Under the pieces are notes generated by a model, which saw nothing but the letters and a program-made list of their open reading frames with translations, was not told the origin of the DNA and made no database searches. From assembly GCA_017428725.1 (NCBI GenBank), contig JAFRQH010000034.1, positions 1 through 64,000 on the forward strand: DNA of 64,000 nucleotides, written 5' to 3'. This document shows, piece by piece, positions 1-8,303 of this stretch (position 1 is the first letter of the stretch; each line of letters begins with the position of its first letter). This DNA comes from Bacteroidales bacterium (GTDB lineage Bacteria > Bacteroidota > Bacteroidia > Bacteroidales > UBA932). The position numbers and the translations under genes were made by a program.

Positions 1-65
1 CCCGGCCCCGCCGCGCAGGCGGCCAGGCCCAGGATCCCCGATATGATGGCAAGTCCCTTGTACAT
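1..65 (-). CDS. N-terminus of a secreted or lipoprotein gene, cut by window edge
   Basis: Only the first 21 codons are visible, starting at ATG 65-63. They read as a signal peptide: MYKG, then a hydrophobic stretch, then a possible lipobox around LAAC. A lipoprotein or exported protein is likely. The product cannot be identified because the rest lies outside the window. Confidence 0.55.
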   Translation of the reverse strand, partial: MYKGLAIISGILGLAACAAGP

Positions 66-78
66 AATTCCTTATAAA

Positions 79-110
79 CGAAAAGAGGGAAGCGTCTCCG
101 CCTCCCTCTT
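79..110 (-). terminator. Terminator downstream of tRNA-Pro
   Basis: Inverted repeat with 8-bp arms at 83-90 and 103-110, one mismatch, three more pairs and a 4-nt loop. On the minus strand it is followed by TTTTCGTTT. It lies just past the 3' end of tRNA-Pro, so it probably ends that transcript. Confidence 0.7.
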
Positions 111-111
111 G

Positions 112-185
112 TCGGGATGATCTGACTCGAACAGACGACCCCTACGTCCCGAACGTAGTGCGCTAGCCAACTGCGCTACATCCCG
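112..185 (-). tRNA. tRNA-Pro (anticodon CGG)
   Basis: A 74-nt cloverleaf. The acceptor stem is CGGGATG with CATCCCG, and the discriminator is A. The anticodon stem CTACG/CGTAG encloses loop TTCGGGA, giving anticodon CGG. The T-arm contains GTTCGAGTC. The 3' CCA is not encoded. It is the last gene of a tRNA-Glu, rpsT, tRNA-Pro series. Confidence 0.95.
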
Positions 186-350
186 ATTTCTCGTTTCTCT
201 TCGGCGTCTGCTTCGTTCAACTTCGTCGTTCAGTCGGTTACAACCTACAGGTTGCGCCCTCCCTCTCTCCTCGTTTCTCTCGCATCCATCCGAAGATAAA
301 CTTCGAAATAATTTTCAGTCTTGTCAATCCGGCCGGGCCGGAAAGGATTG

Positions 351-382
351 CAAAAATACAACAAAAATTGCTTTTAAGCAAG
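351..382 (-). promoter_or_regulatory. Candidate promoter for tRNA-Pro
   Basis: On the minus strand, TATTTTTG (358-351) matches the Bacteroidota -7 element TAnnTTTG. CTTG (382-379) lies 20 nt upstream as a weak -33 element and overlaps the end of rpsT. The 186-373 stretch has no gene. It holds this promoter and a C/T-rich leader with a small AATCC/GGATT hairpin. Confidence 0.4.
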
Positions 383-628
383 CTTGTTGATGTAAACCGC
401 GATGCCGCTCTTCAGATTGGAGGCCTTGTTCTTGTGGATCAGGCCGATCTTGGCGAGCTTGTCGATCATCGCATACACCTTGGGGGCGTTGGCCTCGGCC
501 GTAGCCTTGTCGGTGGTATTGCGGATGTCACGGATAGCGTTGCGGGTGGTTCTTGCATAATAACGATTATGCAGTCTGTGCCTTTCGCTCTGGCGATCGG
601 CTTTCTTAGCGGATGCTGTGTTTGCCAT
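374..628 (-). CDS. rpsT: 30S ribosomal protein S20
   Basis: An 84-residue basic protein of the usual S20 length. It starts [18 protein letters not shown] and has the S20 pattern of helices rich in Lys, Arg and Ala. S20 binds 16S rRNA early in 30S subunit assembly. The start is ATG 628, preceded by an A-rich stretch. It lies between tRNA-Glu (upstream) and tRNA-Pro (downstream) on the same strand, so it is probably co-transcribed with tRNA-Glu from the strong promoter at 760-790. Confidence 0.96.
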   Translation of the reverse strand: MANTASAKKADRQSERHRLHNRYYARTTRNAIRDIRNTTDKATAEANAPKVYAMIDKLAKIGLIHKNKASNLKSGIAVYINKLA

Positions 629-650
629 TGTTGTTTTTTTTAATATTTGG

Positions 651-722
651 TAGTGGGTAGGAGAATCGAACTCCTATTGCAAGAATGAAAATCTTGAGTA
701 CTAGCCGTTATACGAACCCACC
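651..722 (-). tRNA. tRNA-Glu (anticodon TTC)
   Basis: A 72-nt cloverleaf. Acceptor arms are GGTGGGT and ACCCACT, with a G-U first pair. The anticodon stem CAAGA/TCTTG encloses TTTTCAT, giving anticodon TTC. The T-arm is GTTCGATTC. It is the first gene of the tRNA-Glu, rpsT, tRNA-Pro series and has a consensus promoter about 35 nt upstream. Confidence 0.94.
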
Positions 723-759
723 AAACTCATCCCAGGCGCTATGCGCCAATTTGGGACTG

Positions 760-790
760 CAAAGATAGAAATATTTTTGGATATGACAAA
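760..790 (-). promoter_or_regulatory. Consensus Bacteroidota promoter for tRNA-Glu/rpsT
   Basis: On the minus strand TTTG (790-787) is separated by exactly 19 nt from TATCTTTG (767-760), a perfect match to TTTG-N19-TAnnTTTG. The -33 box abuts the stop codon of the preceding lipoprotein gene. The expected start site near 754 leaves a leader of about 30 nt that can fold GGCGC/GCGCC. Confidence 0.8.
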
Positions 791-1792
791 CTAATTTTCA
801 GCATTTTCTTTCCACTCCCAGGAGTAGAGAAGCGACTCTACCTGGCGGAGATACTGGCGCTTGTCGAAGCGGGGTGCATACACGAACGCTTCCGCCACGA
901 AGATCTCGCTGCCGTCCTGGCTGTAGAAGGAGTGCGACACGAAGGGACCGCCCATGAAGTCGTTCTGGACCTCCCACATCCCGCGGGTCTGGGCGAGGTC
1001 GCGTCCGCGGTATTTGAGGTACTCCACGGTGGGCGGGAAGAACTCGCTCGTGGTCATGTACATACCCTCCAGGCTGCCCGGCACGTTGTCGCGCATCACC
1101 TCGTTGCGGTGGGCGAGGATCTTGTCGAGCGTGAAGGGATCGGGCTCGGCGGGATAGCGGTAGATCAGCACGTCCTGGTACACGCCGTCCTTGTCGTCGG
1201 CGATCCAGACGAAGTCCTCGGAGGCCTTGCGGATCTTGTACCCGGTGGGGAAGTGCGGGGCGCCGCCGAACAGCTCGGCCACCCGGCGGTAGATCGAGCT
1301 CTCCTCGTAGCGCATCGTGTTGCGGATCACGCGGTCGCGCTCGGCCTGCTCGAAGGAGGCGGCGATCATTGCGCCCTTCTCCTTGACCAGGGCGGACGCC
1401 TGCTCGGAGTTCGGCGCGCTGACCTGGATGACGCACTGCGGCTGCGCCCACATGTCGTGCTTGTAGATGATGCCGGCGGAGTCGACCTGCTGGTTCACGA
1501 CGAACAGCAGCAGGTTGCGGTGGGCCTTGAAGAGGTCTCCGAAAGCGGAGGGGACCACGTTGACCAGTGAGTACAGGGGCTCTTTCTGGGCCAGCCACGG
1601 GCAGTCGTGGGCGAGCAGCTCGCGCACGTCGTTGCCGAGCGTGTCCTCCCAGTCGGGTTTCTCCATCACGACGATGATCTCGCCGGCCTTGCCGCTGACG
1701 CTGGGCAGCAGGTTGCGGGTCTGCTCGCAGGCACCCAGCAGCAAGAGCGCCGCCAGGCCTGCCAGAATGGGGGTGAATCCGAGTCGTTTCAT
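791..1792 (-). CDS. DUF4837 family lipoprotein
   Basis: A 333-residue protein with a lipoprotein signal peptide (MKRLGFTPILAGLAALLLLGAC; lipid-anchored Cys near residue 22). The rest is soluble and resembles the DUF4837 family, found mainly in Bacteroidota and of unknown function. A periplasmic or outer-membrane location is expected. It is the last gene of the M23, dxr, rseP, DUF4837 operon and starts 17 nt after rseP ends. The link to rseP suggests an envelope role, but that is inference. Confidence 0.8.
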   Translation of the reverse strand: MKRLGFTPILAGLAALLLLGACEQTRNLLPSVSGKAGEIIVVMEKPDWEDTLGNDVRELLAHDCPWLAQKEPLYSLVNVVPSAFGDLFKAHRNLLLFVVNQQVDSAGIIYKHDMWAQPQCVIQVSAPNSEQASALVKEKGAMIAASFEQAERDRVIRNTMRYEESSIYRRVAELFGGAPHFPTGYKIRKASEDFVWIADDKDGVYQDVLIYRYPAEPDPFTLDKILAHRNEVMRDNVPGSLEGMYMTTSEFFPPTVEYLKYRGRDLAQTRGMWEVQNDFMGGPFVSHSFYSQDGSEIFVAEAFVYAPRFDKRQYLRQVESLLYSWEWKENAEN

Positions 1793-1809
1793 ATCGATGT
1801 CTTTTTGTT

Positions 1810-3111
1810 TTAGTGGATGATTCTTGCTATGTCGTTGCCGAAGGCCAGGAACATCAGGCCGAAGATGAGCACCATCCCGACCATCTGGGCGGCCACGAGG
1901 AACTTCTCGCCGGGCTTGCGGCCGGTCACGATCTCATAGAGCGTGAAGAGGATGTGGCCGCCGTCCAGCCCCGGGATGGGCAGGAGGTTCATCACAGCCA
2001 GCATGATGGACAGCAGCGCCAGGATGCTCAGGAAGCGGTACCAGTCCCAGGTGTCCGGGAAGACCTGGCCGATGGCGATGAAGCTGCCCACGGACTTGTA
2101 GGCGCCCGTGGACGGCCGGGCGATCAGGCGCAGGTCGTCGAGGTACCCCCGGATGGTCTCGCCGGCCGTCCGCCACCCGGCGGGGATGGCCTCCAGCAGG
2201 TTGTAGCGGCGGACCTGGATGTTGGGCGCCTGCATATAGACGCCGATGTGCCCGAGGCTGTCCACGCGCACGGGCAGGCCGAGCGTGTCGTCCCCGCGCA
2301 CCACCTCCGTGGCGATCTCCTGCGAGGACATCTGCGCCAGCAGCTCGCGGGAATCCTGGATGTATTCGACGCCGTGGCCGTCGAGGGTCACGATGCGGTC
2401 CCCCCGGCGCAGGCCGGAGCCGGCGTTGAGCCCGCCGGCCATCACGGAGTCCACGACGAAGGGGATGGCCAGGTCGAACATCAGCGGGTCGTTGAGCACC
2501 TCCCCGATGCGGGCCTGGTCGATGTAGATGTCCAGCGTGTCGCCCCCGCGCAGGACCGTGGCCTTGTGGACGTCCCGGCGCACCAGGTCGGCCTGCAGCA
2601 TCGCGAAGTTCTCGGGGACGTAGTCGTCCAGCCGCAGGATCTCGTCTCCGGTGCGGAAGCCCATCTCGTAGGCCAGGTCGTCCACGTAGATGCGGCTGCC
2701 GCGGTTCTCGATGTAGGACTGCCCCCAGATGGCCATGATGGCGATGTAGGCCAGGATGGCGAAGATGAAGTTGTTGATCACCCCGCCGGCCATCACCAGC
2801 AGGCGCTGCCAGGCCGGGTGCGTGCGGAACTCCCACGGCTGGGGCTCCTGCCTGAGCTGTGCGAGGTCCATCGATTCGTCCACCATCCCGGCGATCTTGC
2901 AGTAGCCGCCGAAGGGGAGCCAGCCGATGCCGAACTCCGTCCCGCCCCAGTGCCAGCGCGCCAGCGCCTTGCCGCCCACGTCGAAGAAGAGGTAGAACTT
3001 CTCCACGCGGATGCCGAACAGGCGCGCCCAGAGGAAGTGTCCGAACTCGTGGATGAGGATGAGCACGGACAGCGCAAGGACGACTTGGGCGATTTTAACG
3101 AAGATAACCAT
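1810..3111 (-). CDS. rseP: RIP metalloprotease RseP (site-2 protease)
   Basis: A 433-residue membrane zinc protease that cuts substrates within the membrane, classically anti-sigma factors. The first helix carries the zinc motif HEFGH at residues 21-25. The second motif NLLPIPGLDGG, with LDG near 382-384, supplies the third metal ligand. Between them lies a PDZ-like region, and four hydrophobic segments are visible. Length is normal for the family. The start codon lies within the last 17 bases of dxr, so translation is probably coupled. The rseP-dxr pairing is common in bacteria. Confidence 0.95.
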   Translation of the reverse strand: MVIFVKIAQVVLALSVLILIHEFGHFLWARLFGIRVEKFYLFFDVGGKALARWHWGGTEFGIGWLPFGGYCKIAGMVDESMDLAQLRQEPQPWEFRTHPAWQRLLVMAGGVINNFIFAILAYIAIMAIWGQSYIENRGSRIYVDDLAYEMGFRTGDEILRLDDYVPENFAMLQADLVRRDVHKATVLRGGDTLDIYIDQARIGEVLNDPLMFDLAIPFVVDSVMAGGLNAGSGLRRGDRIVTLDGHGVEYIQDSRELLAQMSSQEIATEVVRGDDTLGLPVRVDSLGHIGVYMQAPNIQVRRYNLLEAIPAGWRTAGETIRGYLDDLRLIARPSTGAYKSVGSFIAIGQVFPDTWDWYRFLSILALLSIMLAVMNLLPIPGLDGGHILFTLYEIVTGRKPGEKFLVAAQMVGMVLIFGLMFLAFGNDIARIIH

Positions 3112-4246
3112 CGGCTATGGCGGCAGTTTCGCGGTTGGTCTCGAAGATGTCTTCGAGCGTAGGGTTTTCTACAAAATTCAAGCCTGCGAGCGCGCGTTCA
3201 CCGATTTTGGCGATATCGTAGAAGGAAATCAGGTCTTTGAGGTAGGCGGCCACGGCCACCTCGTTGGCGGCGTTGAGCGCGCAGGGGGCGTTGCCTCCCC
3301 GCCGGATGGCCTCGTAGGCGAGGGCGAGGCAGGGGAAGCGGCCGGTGTCGGGTGCCTCGAAGGTCAGGCCGCCCAGCGCGGCGAAGTCCAGGCGCTTGTT
3401 GCCGACGGTCAGCCGCTGCGGAAAGGCCAGGGCGAAGCCGATCGGTTCGCGCATGTCCGGACAGCCCAGCTGGGCGATCACGGCGCCGTCCGCGAACTCG
3501 ACCATCGAGTGGATGACGGATTCGGGGTGGACGACCACCTGGATCTGGTCCGGCTCCAGGTCGAAGAGCCACTTGGCCTCGATGACTTCGAAGCCCTTGT
3601 TCATCATCGTGGCGGAGTCGATCGTGACCTTGGCGCCCATGTCCCAGTTGGGGTGCTTGAGCGCCTGGGCGGCCGTGGCGCCGGCGATGCGCTGGCGCTC
3701 CCACGTGCGGAACGGCCCGCCGGAGGCCGTCAGGTGCACCCGCTCCACCGGGTTGTCCCCGGCCGCGAGCAGGCACTGGAAGATGGCGGAATGCTCGGAA
3801 TCCACCGGCAGGATGACCCCGCCGTGGTCCCGCGCCGTGCGCGTCACGATGGCGCCGGCCGCCACCAGCGTCTCCTTGTTGGCCAGGGCCACGGCTTTGC
3901 CGGCGCGCAGCGCGGCGAGCGTGGGCCGCAGGCCGCTGAAGCCGACCATCGCGCCCACGACGATGTCCACGGAGTCCATCCCCACCAGGTCGCACAGGCT
4001 GTCCACGCCCGCCCAGACCTTCGTGCCGCGGGGCTGCAGGGCGTCCGCGACATCGGCGTAGCGCGCCTCGTCGCAGATGACGACGTGGGCGACGTCGAAT
4101 TCGAGCGCCTGGCGGATCAGCAGGTCCACGCTCCGCCGGGCGGAGATGAGCACGACTTCGAACAGGTCGCGGTGCTGGCGGACGACGTCCAGCGTCTGCG
4201 TTCCGATGGATCCCGTGGATCCGAGGATGGCGATTCTTCTTCTCAC
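3095..4246 (-). CDS. dxr: 1-deoxy-D-xylulose 5-phosphate reductoisomerase
   Basis: A 383-residue enzyme of the MEP isoprenoid pathway. It converts 1-deoxyxylulose 5-phosphate to methylerythritol 4-phosphate with NADPH. The N-terminal nucleotide-binding loop GSTGSIGTQTLDVV is at residues 9-22. The metal and substrate region is intact: VDSEHSAIFQ and LTASGGPFR, plus HPNWDMGAKVTIDSATMMNKG (shown in part). ATG 4246 directly follows the stop of the upstream M23 gene, and the 3' end overlaps rseP. Confidence 0.97.
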   Translation of the reverse strand: MRRRIAILGSTGSIGTQTLDVVRQHRDLFEVVLISARRSVDLLIRQALEFDVAHVVICDEARYADVADALQPRGTKVWAGVDSLCDLVGMDSVDIVVGAMVGFSGLRPTLAALRAGKAVALANKETLVAAGAIVTRTARDHGGVILPVDSEHSAIFQCLLAAGDNPVERVHLTASGGPFRTWERQRIAGATAAQALKHPNWDMGAKVTIDSATMMNKGFEVIEAKWLFDLEPDQIQVVVHPESVIHSMVEFADGAVIAQLGCPDMREPIGFALAFPQRLTVGNKRLDFAALGGLTFEAPDTGRFPCLALAYEAIRRGGNAPCALNAANEVAVAAYLKDLISFYDIAKIGERALAGLNFVENPTLEDIFETNRETAAIADGYLR

Positions 4247-5098
4247 TTAGAAACCGATATAATGGGTGGGATCGATGCGCTGGCCGTTCTGCCAGAGCTC
4301 GAAGTGGAGGTGGTCTGCGCCTTCCTTGGTGGAAGTGCCGCCCACCAGGGCGATGGGCGTGCCGGCCTTGACGGTCTCGCCGGCCGTGCGCAGGACCTTC
4401 TGGTTGTTGGTGTACACGCTGAGCAGGTCACCCCTGTGGTGGAGGATGACGACGTAGCCCTCTTCGGCGTCCCAGCCGGTGAAGACGACCGTGCCGTCCA
4501 GCACGGCGCTGACCACGCTGCCGGTCGGGGCGGAGATGTCGATGGCCGGGTGCAGCGCCCGGTCGAAGCCGGTCGCGACCACGCCCTTGATCGGGGCGAA
4601 GAAGTGCATCCCCTCGATGGGCAGGTCGCGTTCGGCGCGGCTGCTCACGCCGAACTGGTCCTCCTTCTGGACGGTCTCGCGCAGCAAGGAGTCGCGCCGG
4701 GCGAGCTCCGCGGCGTCCTTGTCGGAGAGGTAGCGCGTGCTGCCCACGCGCACCAGGCTGTCGTAGTTGGCGGTCTGCTCGCCCGTCAGCATGCGGCTGA
4801 GGTGCTGCGCATAGAGGTCCCAGCGCAGCAGCGCGTTCTCCAGGGAGTCGATCTTGATGGCGTTGGAGACGGCCTGCCGGCGGGCGTGGGCGTCCGGGTA
4901 CCCGGGGATGGTGTTGCGCAGGGGCGTGAAGGAGAACAGGCAATAGGAGACGAGCAGGACTGCCAGCACGGCCGTGATGATGCCGTAGATGAGCTGCACC
5001 TTGTTGAAGCGGATCGCACGCAGGGTGTCGTGGGTCTCATTGTCCACCACGGACACCGTGTACTTGCGTTTGGGCGCGTCCGGATTTTGTCTTCCCAT
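4247..5098 (-). CDS. M23/LytM-fold membrane protein, probably catalytically altered
   Basis: 283 residues from ATG 5098; a TTG at 5119 would add seven. One transmembrane helix lies near residues 31-53, then a long helical linker, then an M23 (LytM) domain. It keeps the HxxxD zinc motif (H183-D187) and the HLHFE motif (H263, H265). Where active enzymes usually have YxHL it reads YTNN (229-232), so one conserved His is absent. It may be a non-catalytic activator like EnvC or NlpD, or a weak endopeptidase. First gene of the dxr-rseP operon and divergent from ruvX. Confidence 0.82.
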   Translation of the reverse strand: MGRQNPDAPKRKYTVSVVDNETHDTLRAIRFNKVQLIYGIITAVLAVLLVSYCLFSFTPLRNTIPGYPDAHARRQAVSNAIKIDSLENALLRWDLYAQHLSRMLTGEQTANYDSLVRVGSTRYLSDKDAAELARRDSLLRETVQKEDQFGVSSRAERDLPIEGMHFFAPIKGVVATGFDRALHPAIDISAPTGSVVSAVLDGTVVFTGWDAEEGYVVILHHRGDLLSVYTNNQKVLRTAGETVKAGTPIALVGGTSTKEGADHLHFELWQNGQRIDPTHYIGF

Positions 5099-5116
5099 AC
5101 TTTTGATGTAAATTTG
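5086..5116 (+). promoter_or_regulatory. Consensus promoter abutting ruvX
   Basis: TTTG (5086-5089), a 19-nt spacer and TAAATTTG (5109-5116) match the Bacteroidota consensus exactly. The start site usually falls about 5 nt after the final G, at or just before the ruvX ATG at 5122. The transcript would then have essentially no leader. The -33 box overlaps the 5' end of the divergent M23 gene. Confidence 0.72.
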
Positions 5117-5121
5117 CAATG

Positions 5122-5535
5122 ATGAACAGGACGATAGGCATAGATTACGGACGCGCCCGGGTCGGCGTCGCGGTCAGCGACCCGCTGGGCATCTTCGCAT
5201 CTCCCCTCGAGACCGTTCCAGCTGCAAAGATAATAGATTATCTCCAAAAATACGCCGCTTCCGAGACGGTGGAGCGATTTGTGGTGGGCTGGCCGCTGAA
5301 TCTCAACGGCGCCCCCGCCGAGGCCGCGGCCGACGTGGAGGTCTTCCTCAAGCGCCTGCGCAAGGCGTTCCCGGGCGTGCCGGTGGAGCTGGAGGACGAG
5401 CGCTTCACCTCGGTGCTGGCGCACCGGGCGATGATCGACGGCGGGATGAAGAAGAGCGACCGCCGGGACAAGGCCTCCGTGGACCGGATCAGTGCCGCCA
5501 TCATCCTGCAAAGCTATCTGGACAAGAAGAAATGA
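5122..5535 (+). CDS. ruvX: RuvX/YqgF family putative pre-16S rRNA nuclease
   Basis: 137 residues with an RNase H-like fold. The N-terminus reads GIDYGRARVGVAVSDPLG, the conserved first strand and acidic site. A second conserved segment is VVGWPLNLNG, followed by LEDERFTSVLAHR and a late acidic region ending RDKASVDRISAAIILQSYL. YqgF trims 16S rRNA precursors and was earlier predicted to be a Holliday junction resolvase. ATG 5122 fits the family N-terminus; ATG 5119 would add one Met. The stop overlaps the def start (ATGA). Confidence 0.93.
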   Translation: MNRTIGIDYGRARVGVAVSDPLGIFASPLETVPAAKIIDYLQKYAASETVERFVVGWPLNLNGAPAEAAADVEVFLKRLRKAFPGVPVELEDERFTSVLAHRAMIDGGMKKSDRRDKASVDRISAAIILQSYLDKKK

Positions 5536-6086
5536 TACGACCGATTTACTTATACGGCTCCGAGGTGCTGCGCAAAGTCGCGGCCCCGGCCGACCTGGCC
5601 GACCCGGCGGCTCTCCAGACCCTGGTACAGGACCTCTGGGAGACCCTCGACCATTCCGAGGGATGCGGGCTGGCCGCCCCGCAGATAGGTGAGAGCGTGC
5701 GCGTGGCCGTGGTCAACGGCGACATCATGGCGGACATCTATCCCTATCTCAAGGGCTTCCGCCGCACCTTCATCAACCCGGTGGTCCTCGCGGAGAGCGA
5801 GCAGATGTGCGAGTACAACGAGGGCTGCCTGAGCGTGCCCGGCATCTATGCCGACGTGCGCCGGCCCGAGTCCGTGACGGTGGAGTACTACGACGAGCAG
5901 CTCCAGAAGAAGACCGAGACCTTCGACAAGTTCGCCGCCCGGATGATCCAGCACGAGTTCTCGCACCTCGACGGGGAGCTGTTCACGGACCTCGTGGCTC
6001 CGATCCGCCGCAAGATGCTGGCCAAAAAGCTCAGCAGCATCGCCCACGGCAAGGTGAGCGCCGCGTACAAGACCAAGCTCAAGTAG
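5532..6086 (+). CDS. def: Peptide deformylase
   Basis: A 184-residue metalloenzyme that removes the N-formyl group from new proteins. All three motifs are present: GLAAPQIG (46-53), EGCLSVPG with metal ligand C99, and QHEFSHLDG with H141, E142 and H145. Ser replaces the more usual Asp before the second His. Overlaps ruvX by 4 nt. The downstream phosphatase ATG follows directly after its TAG stop. Confidence 0.96.
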   Translation: MIRPIYLYGSEVLRKVAAPADLADPAALQTLVQDLWETLDHSEGCGLAAPQIGESVRVAVVNGDIMADIYPYLKGFRRTFINPVVLAESEQMCEYNEGCLSVPGIYADVRRPESVTVEYYDEQLQKKTETFDKFAARMIQHEFSHLDGELFTDLVAPIRRKMLAKKLSSIAHGKVSAAYKTKLK

Positions 6087-6878
6087 ATGGAATTCGAAGG
6101 CATCGTCAACGCCCGCGACCTGGGCGGCATCCGGATCGGCAACCGCACCGTCCGGTACGGCCGTCTGCTGCGCACGGCGCACCTCCACGATGCCACCGAT
6201 GCCGACGTGGAGCAGCTGCGCGGCCGCTACGACCTGCGCCGGATCTTCGATTTCCGGACGATGGACGAGGCCGCGGCGCAGCCCGACCGCAGCATCCCCG
6301 GCGCGGCGTACGTGCTGCTGCCCACCCTGGACGTGGAGGCCGAGCGCCGCTCGGGCGCGGCCGTCCCGGCCGAGACCTGGCTCGACCTGCCCTCCCATAT
6401 CGTCCGGCTCGCGTTCAACCCGGCCTTCCAGCAGAAGGCGCGCGAGCTGTATCCCTCGCTGGTGACGAGCGACTTCTCCCAGCTCCAGTATGCCGCCTTC
6501 CTCAATATGATCCTCGAGACGCCCGAGGGCTCCGTGCTCTGGCACTGCTCCCAGGGCAAGGACCGGACGGGCATCGGCGCGGCCATCATCCTGGCGGCGC
6601 TCGGCGCGGACCGGGAGGTGATCGTGGCCGACTTCGACCGCTCCAACGACAACTACCGCCCGCTTGTGACCCGCTTCTGCGCCGAAGTGGAGGCGCGGGG
6701 CGGCAGCGAGGTCGAGAAGGATGTCGTGCGGGCCTTCATGGGGGTGAGCACCCGCAATTTCTGCCGGACCCTGGACCTGATCGACCGGCAGTGGGGTTCG
6801 TTCGAGTCCTACCTCATCTCCCAGCTCGGGATGGAGCCCGAGGACCTCGCCGCCTTGCGCGACCGGTACCTGGAGTAG
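6087..6878 (+). CDS. Tyrosine-protein phosphatase family protein
   Basis: A 263-residue cytoplasmic protein with the Cx5R phosphatase loop HCSQGKDRTG (nucleophile C154, R160) and the N-terminal pattern NARDLGGI...YGRLLRTA. Both are typical of the Tyr_phosphatase3 (PF13350) group, whose members dephosphorylate phosphotyrosine or phosphoinositides. The true substrate is unknown. It has no signal peptide. It is the third gene of the ruvX-def operon and starts on the base after the def stop. Confidence 0.88.
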   Translation: MEFEGIVNARDLGGIRIGNRTVRYGRLLRTAHLHDATDADVEQLRGRYDLRRIFDFRTMDEAAAQPDRSIPGAAYVLLPTLDVEAERRSGAAVPAETWLDLPSHIVRLAFNPAFQQKARELYPSLVTSDFSQLQYAAFLNMILETPEGSVLWHCSQGKDRTGIGAAIILAALGADREVIVADFDRSNDNYRPLVTRFCAEVEARGGSEVEKDVVRAFMGVSTRNFCRTLDLIDRQWGSFESYLISQLGMEPEDLAALRDRYLE

Positions 6879-6899
6879 GGGATTCTGGAATATTTTTTG

Positions 6900-6907
6900 T
6901 ATCTTTG
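6900..6907 (+). promoter_or_regulatory. Candidate -7 element upstream of the phosphohexomutase
   Basis: TATCTTTG matches TAnnTTTG and lies 31 nt before the ATG at 6939. No good TTTG is seen 19-20 nt upstream, so this may be a weak or regulated promoter within the longer operon. Confidence 0.4.
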
Positions 6908-6938
6908 GCGACCGCTACTAACCAAACCATTTCTCCAT

Positions 6939-8303
6939 ATGGGAGCATTTCACGCTTACGACATCCGCGGAATCTACGGTAAGGATTTCGACAGGACCAC
7001 GGCCTACAAGGTCGGATATTTCCTTCCAGAATTGCTTGGTGCCGGCGAAGTGCTGGTCGGCCGCGACTGCCGCGTCTCGTCGCAGGAGATCCACGATGCG
7101 CTCGTGGAGGGGATCTGCGACGCCGGCGCTGATGTCGCCGACATCGGCCTGAGCAGCACGCCGATGGTCTATTTCGCCACGGCCAACTACGGCTACAAGG
7201 CCTCCGTGCAGATCACGGCCAGCCACAATCCCGCCGAGTACAACGGGATGAAGGTCAGCCGCGAGAACGCGCTGCCCGTGGGCCTGGACACCGGCCTGGG
7301 CCAGATCAAGGCCTGGATCGAGGAGGGGCGCCCCACGCCCGTGGCTGCGCGCCGCGGCACCGTCCGCGCCAAGGACATCCACCAGGACTACATCGACTTC
7401 ATGCTCAAATACAAGGGCGACTACAGCGACCTTAAGATCGCTTTCGACCTCTCCAACGGAATGGCCTGCCTGTTCGCCCGCGAGGTGTTCGGGGACGCCC
7501 CGGAGTACCTCTTCGACACGCTCGACGGCAGCTTCCCCAACCACGAGCCCAACCCGTTGGTGGCCAAGAACGTGGAGCCGCTCAAGCAGCTGGTCCGCCG
7601 GACCGGCGCCGACGTGGGCGTGATCTACGACGGCGATGCCGACCGGGTGATGTTCGTGGACGAGCAGGGGCAGTTCGTGGCCCCGGACCTGGTCATCGCG
7701 ATGATGGCGCTGTATTTCTGCGACGAGCGGGGCGAGAAGGCGCCGCGCGTGCTGCAGGAGATCCGCAGTTCCAAGGCCGTGGGCGAGTTCCTCGCCCGCT
7801 ACGGCGCCGAACTGCACACCTGGCGTGTGGGCCGCGCTTTCGCCGCGCCCAAGCTCCGCGAGATCGACGGCCTGTGGGGCGGCGAACTCGCCGGCCACTA
7901 TTATTTCAAGGACTTCTTCTACTCCGACAGCGGCCTGCTCTCGTCGCTGATCGTGCTGCATATCGTCGCAGCGCTCAAGAAGCAGGGCAAGAGCCTCAGC
8001 GCGCAGATCGCGGAGATCGCCGGGTACTGCAACTCCGGTGAGGTCAATTTCCGCCTGGAGGACAAGCCCGGCGCGATGGACGCCGTGCGTGCGCACTTCG
8101 CCGCGCAGGAGACCCCGCTCAAGGTGATGGACTTCGACGGCTACCGCCTGGAGTTCGCCGACTGGTGGTTCAACATCCGCCCGTCCAACACCGAGCCGTA
8201 TCTGCGCTTCATCTGCGAGGCCCGCACCGAAGAACTCCTCCGCGAGAAGGTCGCGGAGACCTGCCAACTCCTAGAAGCGCGCTTTGGCGCAGTCCGTTCC
8301 TGA
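6939..8303 (+). CDS. Phosphomannomutase/phosphoglucomutase
   Basis: 454 residues of the alpha-D-phosphohexomutase superfamily. It interconverts sugar 1- and 6-phosphates for polysaccharide precursor supply. Visible: phosphoserine loop TASHNP with S95, metal-binding DGDADR (231-236), sugar-specificity loop GGELAGHYYF, and phosphate-binding RPSNTEPYLR near the C-terminus. ATG 6939 is chosen because the family begins with an AYDIRG-like sequence immediately after the start. The stop overlaps the next start (TGATG). Confidence 0.93.
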   Translation: MGAFHAYDIRGIYGKDFDRTTAYKVGYFLPELLGAGEVLVGRDCRVSSQEIHDALVEGICDAGADVADIGLSSTPMVYFATANYGYKASVQITASHNPAEYNGMKVSRENALPVGLDTGLGQIKAWIEEGRPTPVAARRGTVRAKDIHQDYIDFMLKYKGDYSDLKIAFDLSNGMACLFAREVFGDAPEYLFDTLDGSFPNHEPNPLVAKNVEPLKQLVRRTGADVGVIYDGDADRVMFVDEQGQFVAPDLVIAMMALYFCDERGEKAPRVLQEIRSSKAVGEFLARYGAELHTWRVGRAFAAPKLREIDGLWGGELAGHYYFKDFFYSDSGLLSSLIVLHIVAALKKQGKSLSAQIAEIAGYCNSGEVNFRLEDKPGAMDAVRAHFAAQETPLKVMDFDGYRLEFADWWFNIRPSNTEPYLRFICEARTEELLREKVAETCQLLEARFGAVRS

